Source: Bradyrhizobium liaoningense (GTDB lineage Bacteria; Pseudomonadota; Alphaproteobacteria; Rhizobiales; Xanthobacteraceae). From it: a stretch of DNA of 64,000 nucleotides. The translations under genes were made by a program, and so were the position numbers. Under the pieces are notes generated by a model. The model searched no databases. It was not told where the DNA came from and worked only from the letters and a program-made list of their open reading frames with translations. Of the stretch, positions 62,023 through 64,000 are shown in pieces. Every line of letters starts with the position of its first letter. The stretch's first letter is position 1. Location: positions 43,507-107,506 of the forward strand of contig NZ_JAFCJM010000021.1 in assembly GCF_018130955.1 (NCBI RefSeq). The letters are read 5' to 3'.

Positions 62023-62449
62023 GATTTGACCGGAGTGGTGTCCGGTCGATGACTTGGAGGTGAGAGTCCTCTACGGACCCTGGTGATGGGAACCGTTAGC
62101 CGAACAGCAAGGGCGTCGCCGCGAGGCGGGGTCTGAAGGAAGCTGTAAGCAAAGTGCCGGCTCGACGAACAGCCAGCGCATATGAGGCGTCCGCATCTGG
62201 GCGAGGGAGCCACAAAACTCGAAGCCCGATATCACCCGGAAGGTGCGGCCGTAGATGCGACGAGTGTATGGCACGAAGGTCACGCGAATGACCCTGGGAG
62301 GTCTGTCATCCTGCCCCCGGCAACGGGTGTGCTACCGGCGTCGCAAGGCGTCGGGATGGGACGACAGAAGTCAGCAGAGGCCGTAGTAGTCGGCAGCACC
62401 AAGCCGGCGAAGGGCCGAACGTCGAGTACCGGAGGAGGCCGGTCTGTCG

Positions 62450-63850
62450 ATGGCGGCAACAGATGCAGACGATGACGCTGAGATGCGTTATGCCCGTCCC
62501 GAGGGCAGCGGCCGGAAGCCGCCAGAGCAGGGGCTGGGTGCGTCAATCGCCACGGCAAGACCGCAACCTTCCGCTCCGGAGGTGGAAGTGCGGCTGATGG
62601 AGGAGATCGTCAGCCGAGCGAACATGATGGCGGCCTACCATCGGGTGATGGCGAACAAGGGCGCTGCGGGCATCGACCGGATGACCGTGGAGCAGTTGCA
62701 GCCGCATCTGAAGGAGCATTGGCCGCGCATCAAGGAAGAACTGCTGGAAGGCCGTTACCGGCCACAGCCGGTGCGCGGGGTGGAAATCCCCAAGCCCGGC
62801 GGAGGGATGCGCCAACTGGGCATCCCGACTGTGGTGGACCGGCTGATCCAGCAGGCGATGCATCAGGTGCTGATGCCGCTGTTCGATCCAGGCTTCTCCA
62901 AGGCTTCGTACGGCTTCCGTCCGGGGCGCAGCGCGCACGATGCGGTGCTTGCCGCGCGAGCGCATGTGACTGAGGGTCGACGCTTCGTCGTCGACCTCGA
63001 CCTGGAAAAGTTCTTCGACCGGGTGAACCATCACGTGCTGATGGCACGGGTGGGACGCCAGGTTGCGGACCAACGGGTGTTGCGGCTGATCCGCCGCTAC
63101 CTGCAGGCTGGGTTGATGACGGGCGGGATTACGACGGCACGGCGCGAAGGCACGCCGCAAGGCGGCCCTCTGTCACCTTTGCTGTCGAACATCCTGCTCG
63201 ACGATCTGGACAAGGAACTCGAGCGACGAGGCCACGCCTTCTGCCGCTACGCCGACGACTGCAATATCTATGTTCGGACGCGGCGGGCCGGCGAGCGGGT
63301 GATGGCGTCGATCACGCGATTCCTGACCGAGCGGCTGCGGCTCAACGTCAACGCAGCGAAGAGTGCGGTTGACCGTCCCTGGGTGCGGATCTTCCTCGGT
63401 TACACCATGACAGCCCACAAACGACCGCGCCTGCGGGTGGCGGCCAAGAGTGTGAAGCGGTTGCGGAGCAAGCTGAGGACGACATTGCACCAAGGGCGTG
63501 GACGAACACTGGCAACGACCGTCAGAACCCTGACCCCCATCCTGCGCGGCTGGCTGCAATACTTCCGGCTGGCGGAGGCCAAAGGGGTGTTCGAGGAGCT
63601 TGACGGCTGGATGCGGCGCAAACTGCGCTGCGTCCTCTGGCGCCAGTGGAAGCGACCACGGACACGCCTCAAGCGCTTGATGCAACGCGGGCTCGATCCG
63701 GAGCGGGCATGGCGGTCGGCCTATAACGGCCGCGGTCCCTGGTGGAATGCCGGGGCCAGCCACATGAACGACGCCTATCGCGCCGCCTTCTTCACGCAGC
63801 TCGGCCTGCCGTCCCTCATCGGACTGCACCGCCACCTCAATCGTGCTTGA
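62450..63850 (+). CDS. ltrA: Group II intron reverse transcriptase/maturase (class C)
   Basis: A 466-residue protein. Fingers and palm: GAAGIDRMTVEQL, GGGMRQLGIPTVVDRLIQQAMHQVL, YGFRPGRSAHDAV, VVDLDLEKFFDRVNHH, GTPQGGPLSPLLSNILLDDL and the active site YADD at residues 267-270. The thumb/X domain (about 320-430) includes LRGWLQYFRLAEAKGV and the C-terminal RTRLKRLMQRGLDPERAW. There is no HNH endonuclease, as in class C enzymes such as GsI-IIC, which it resembles closely. It reverse-transcribes the intron RNA and helps it splice. All catalytic residues are intact. Confidence 0.93.
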   Translation: MAATDADDDAEMRYARPEGSGRKPPEQGLGASIATARPQPSAPEVEVRLMEEIVSRANMMAAYHRVMANKGAAGIDRMTVEQLQPHLKEHWPRIKEELLEGRYRPQPVRGVEIPKPGGGMRQLGIPTVVDRLIQQAMHQVLMPLFDPGFSKASYGFRPGRSAHDAVLAARAHVTEGRRFVVDLDLEKFFDRVNHHVLMARVGRQVADQRVLRLIRRYLQAGLMTGGITTARREGTPQGGPLSPLLSNILLDDLDKELERRGHAFCRYADDCNIYVRTRRAGERVMASITRFLTERLRLNVNAAKSAVDRPWVRIFLGYTMTAHKRPRLRVAAKSVKRLRSKLRTTLHQGRGRTLATTVRTLTPILRGWLQYFRLAEAKGVFEELDGWMRRKLRCVLWRQWKRPRTRLKRLMQRGLDPERAWRSAYNGRGPWWNAGASHMNDAYRAAFFTQLGLPSLIGLHRHLNRA

Positions 63851-63852
63851 CG

Positions 63853-63886
63853 AACCGCCGTATACGGGACCGTACGTACGGTGGTG
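63853..63886 (+). ncRNA. Group II intron domain V
   Basis: The lower stem pairs CCGCCGTA (63855-63862) with TACGGTGG (63877-63884), one G-U pair included; a two-base bulge (CG, 63875-63876) and an upper stem TACG/CGTA with the loop GGAC complete the 34-nt hairpin. This is the standard domain V design. A CGC triad near its 5' base (63856-63858) agrees with class C introns. Confidence 0.8.
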
Positions 63887-63924
63887 TGGGAGGGGGAAGC
63901 TGCAAGGCTTCCTCCTACCCGATT

Positions 63925-64000
63925 GTGCCGAGCATGATCGACAGCTTGGAGGTGGAAGTCTTCTATCCAGCCTGATGGCGGCGAAGGATTAGCAAAGCGC
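63925..64000 (+). mobile_element. Start of a second, divergent group IIC-like intron
   Basis: One base after the end of the first intron a new GTGCCGAG start is followed by CTTGGAGGTGGAAGTCTTCTA, which matches the first intron's CTTGGAGGTGAGAGTCCTCTA with four differences, and by GATTAGC like its GTTAGCC. The rest differs, so it is a related but separate element. The window ends after 76 bp, so completeness cannot be judged. Confidence 0.6.

Larger units (their letters stand above)
62038..63923 (+). mobile_element. Group IIC intron, apparently complete
   Basis: The element starts GTGTCCGG and has the CTTGGAGGTGAGAGTCCTCTA domain I stretch typical for bacterial class C introns. About 410 bp of structured RNA (domains I-III) precede a reverse transcriptase gene (62450-63850, domain IV), then domain V (63853-63886) and a domain VI stem (GGGAAGC / GCTTCC region) that ends CCTACCCGAT at about 63923. 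Both boundaries are estimated to within a few bases. Location directly behind an intrinsic terminator and lack of an endonuclease domain in the enzyme agree with class C. It looks functional. Confidence 0.85.

Overview
The window looks like a chromosomal segment of an alphaproteobacterium of the Bradyrhizobium/Nitrobacteraceae type. The evidence is inference from content: high G+C with strong third-position bias, a MipZ division ATPase, adjacent ClpS and ClpA, DUF1489 and DUF599 proteins, a phasin, a TadG-like Flp pilus protein, TRAP uptake, an ABC_sub_bind protein, and several palindromic intergenic repeats of the kind scattered through these genomes. No species can be fixed from sequence alone.

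Layout. 1-1325: the 5' end of a histidine kinase gene and a DUF3280-type secreted protein. 1354-6741: a sugar-acid cluster (L-idonate 5-dehydrogenase, gluconate 5-dehydrogenase, an enolase-superfamily dehydratase, a divergent GntR regulator and an MFS transporter) that fits idonate > 5-ketogluconate > gluconate > 2-keto-3-deoxygluconate. 6749-15316: an ArsB-like transporter, a PAS hybrid kinase, a zinc-ribbon metallopeptidase, propionyl-CoA carboxylase alpha, an oxaloacetate decarboxylase-like enzyme and acylphosphatase. 15353-19854: a large palindromic repeat, a second hybrid kinase, then a three-gene operon led by a GbsR/MarR regulator whose start codon lies at the centre of a perfect 26-bp palindrome. 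20275-23111: two LysR/tautomerase pairs arranged as mirror images. 23118-24484: lipB, an orphan FliN-domain gene and tRNA-Leu(GAG).

24535-34202 holds the most striking metabolic locus: a seven-gene operon with a D-2-hydroxyacid dehydrogenase, a full-length transketolase, a second transketolase split into two subunits, a TRAP transporter and an SDR dehydrogenase. A divergent LysR gene is separated from it by a 9-5-9 palindrome. I could not match this set to a described pathway. 34376-41589 is mostly housekeeping and envelope genes (two tandem polysaccharide deacetylases, MgtE, aldo/keto reductase, a TolA-like protein). 41590-45420 is an accessory-looking stretch with small genes, including one whose start is frameshifted by a single G.

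45420-61932 returns to core genes: DUF599, glutathione S-transferase, YidB, DUF1489, MipZ, an alpha/beta hydrolase, VWA and DnaJ proteins, a D,D-carboxypeptidase with a SPOR domain, phasin, a TadG-like protein, ClpS and ClpA. Phasin and the alpha/beta hydrolase share an identical TGTGCG-N-CGCACA palindrome upstream, which suggests shared control. After the clpA terminator sits an apparently complete group IIC intron with an intact reverse transcriptase. Its 3' end is followed at once by what looks like the 5' end of a second, divergent group IIC intron that runs off the window.
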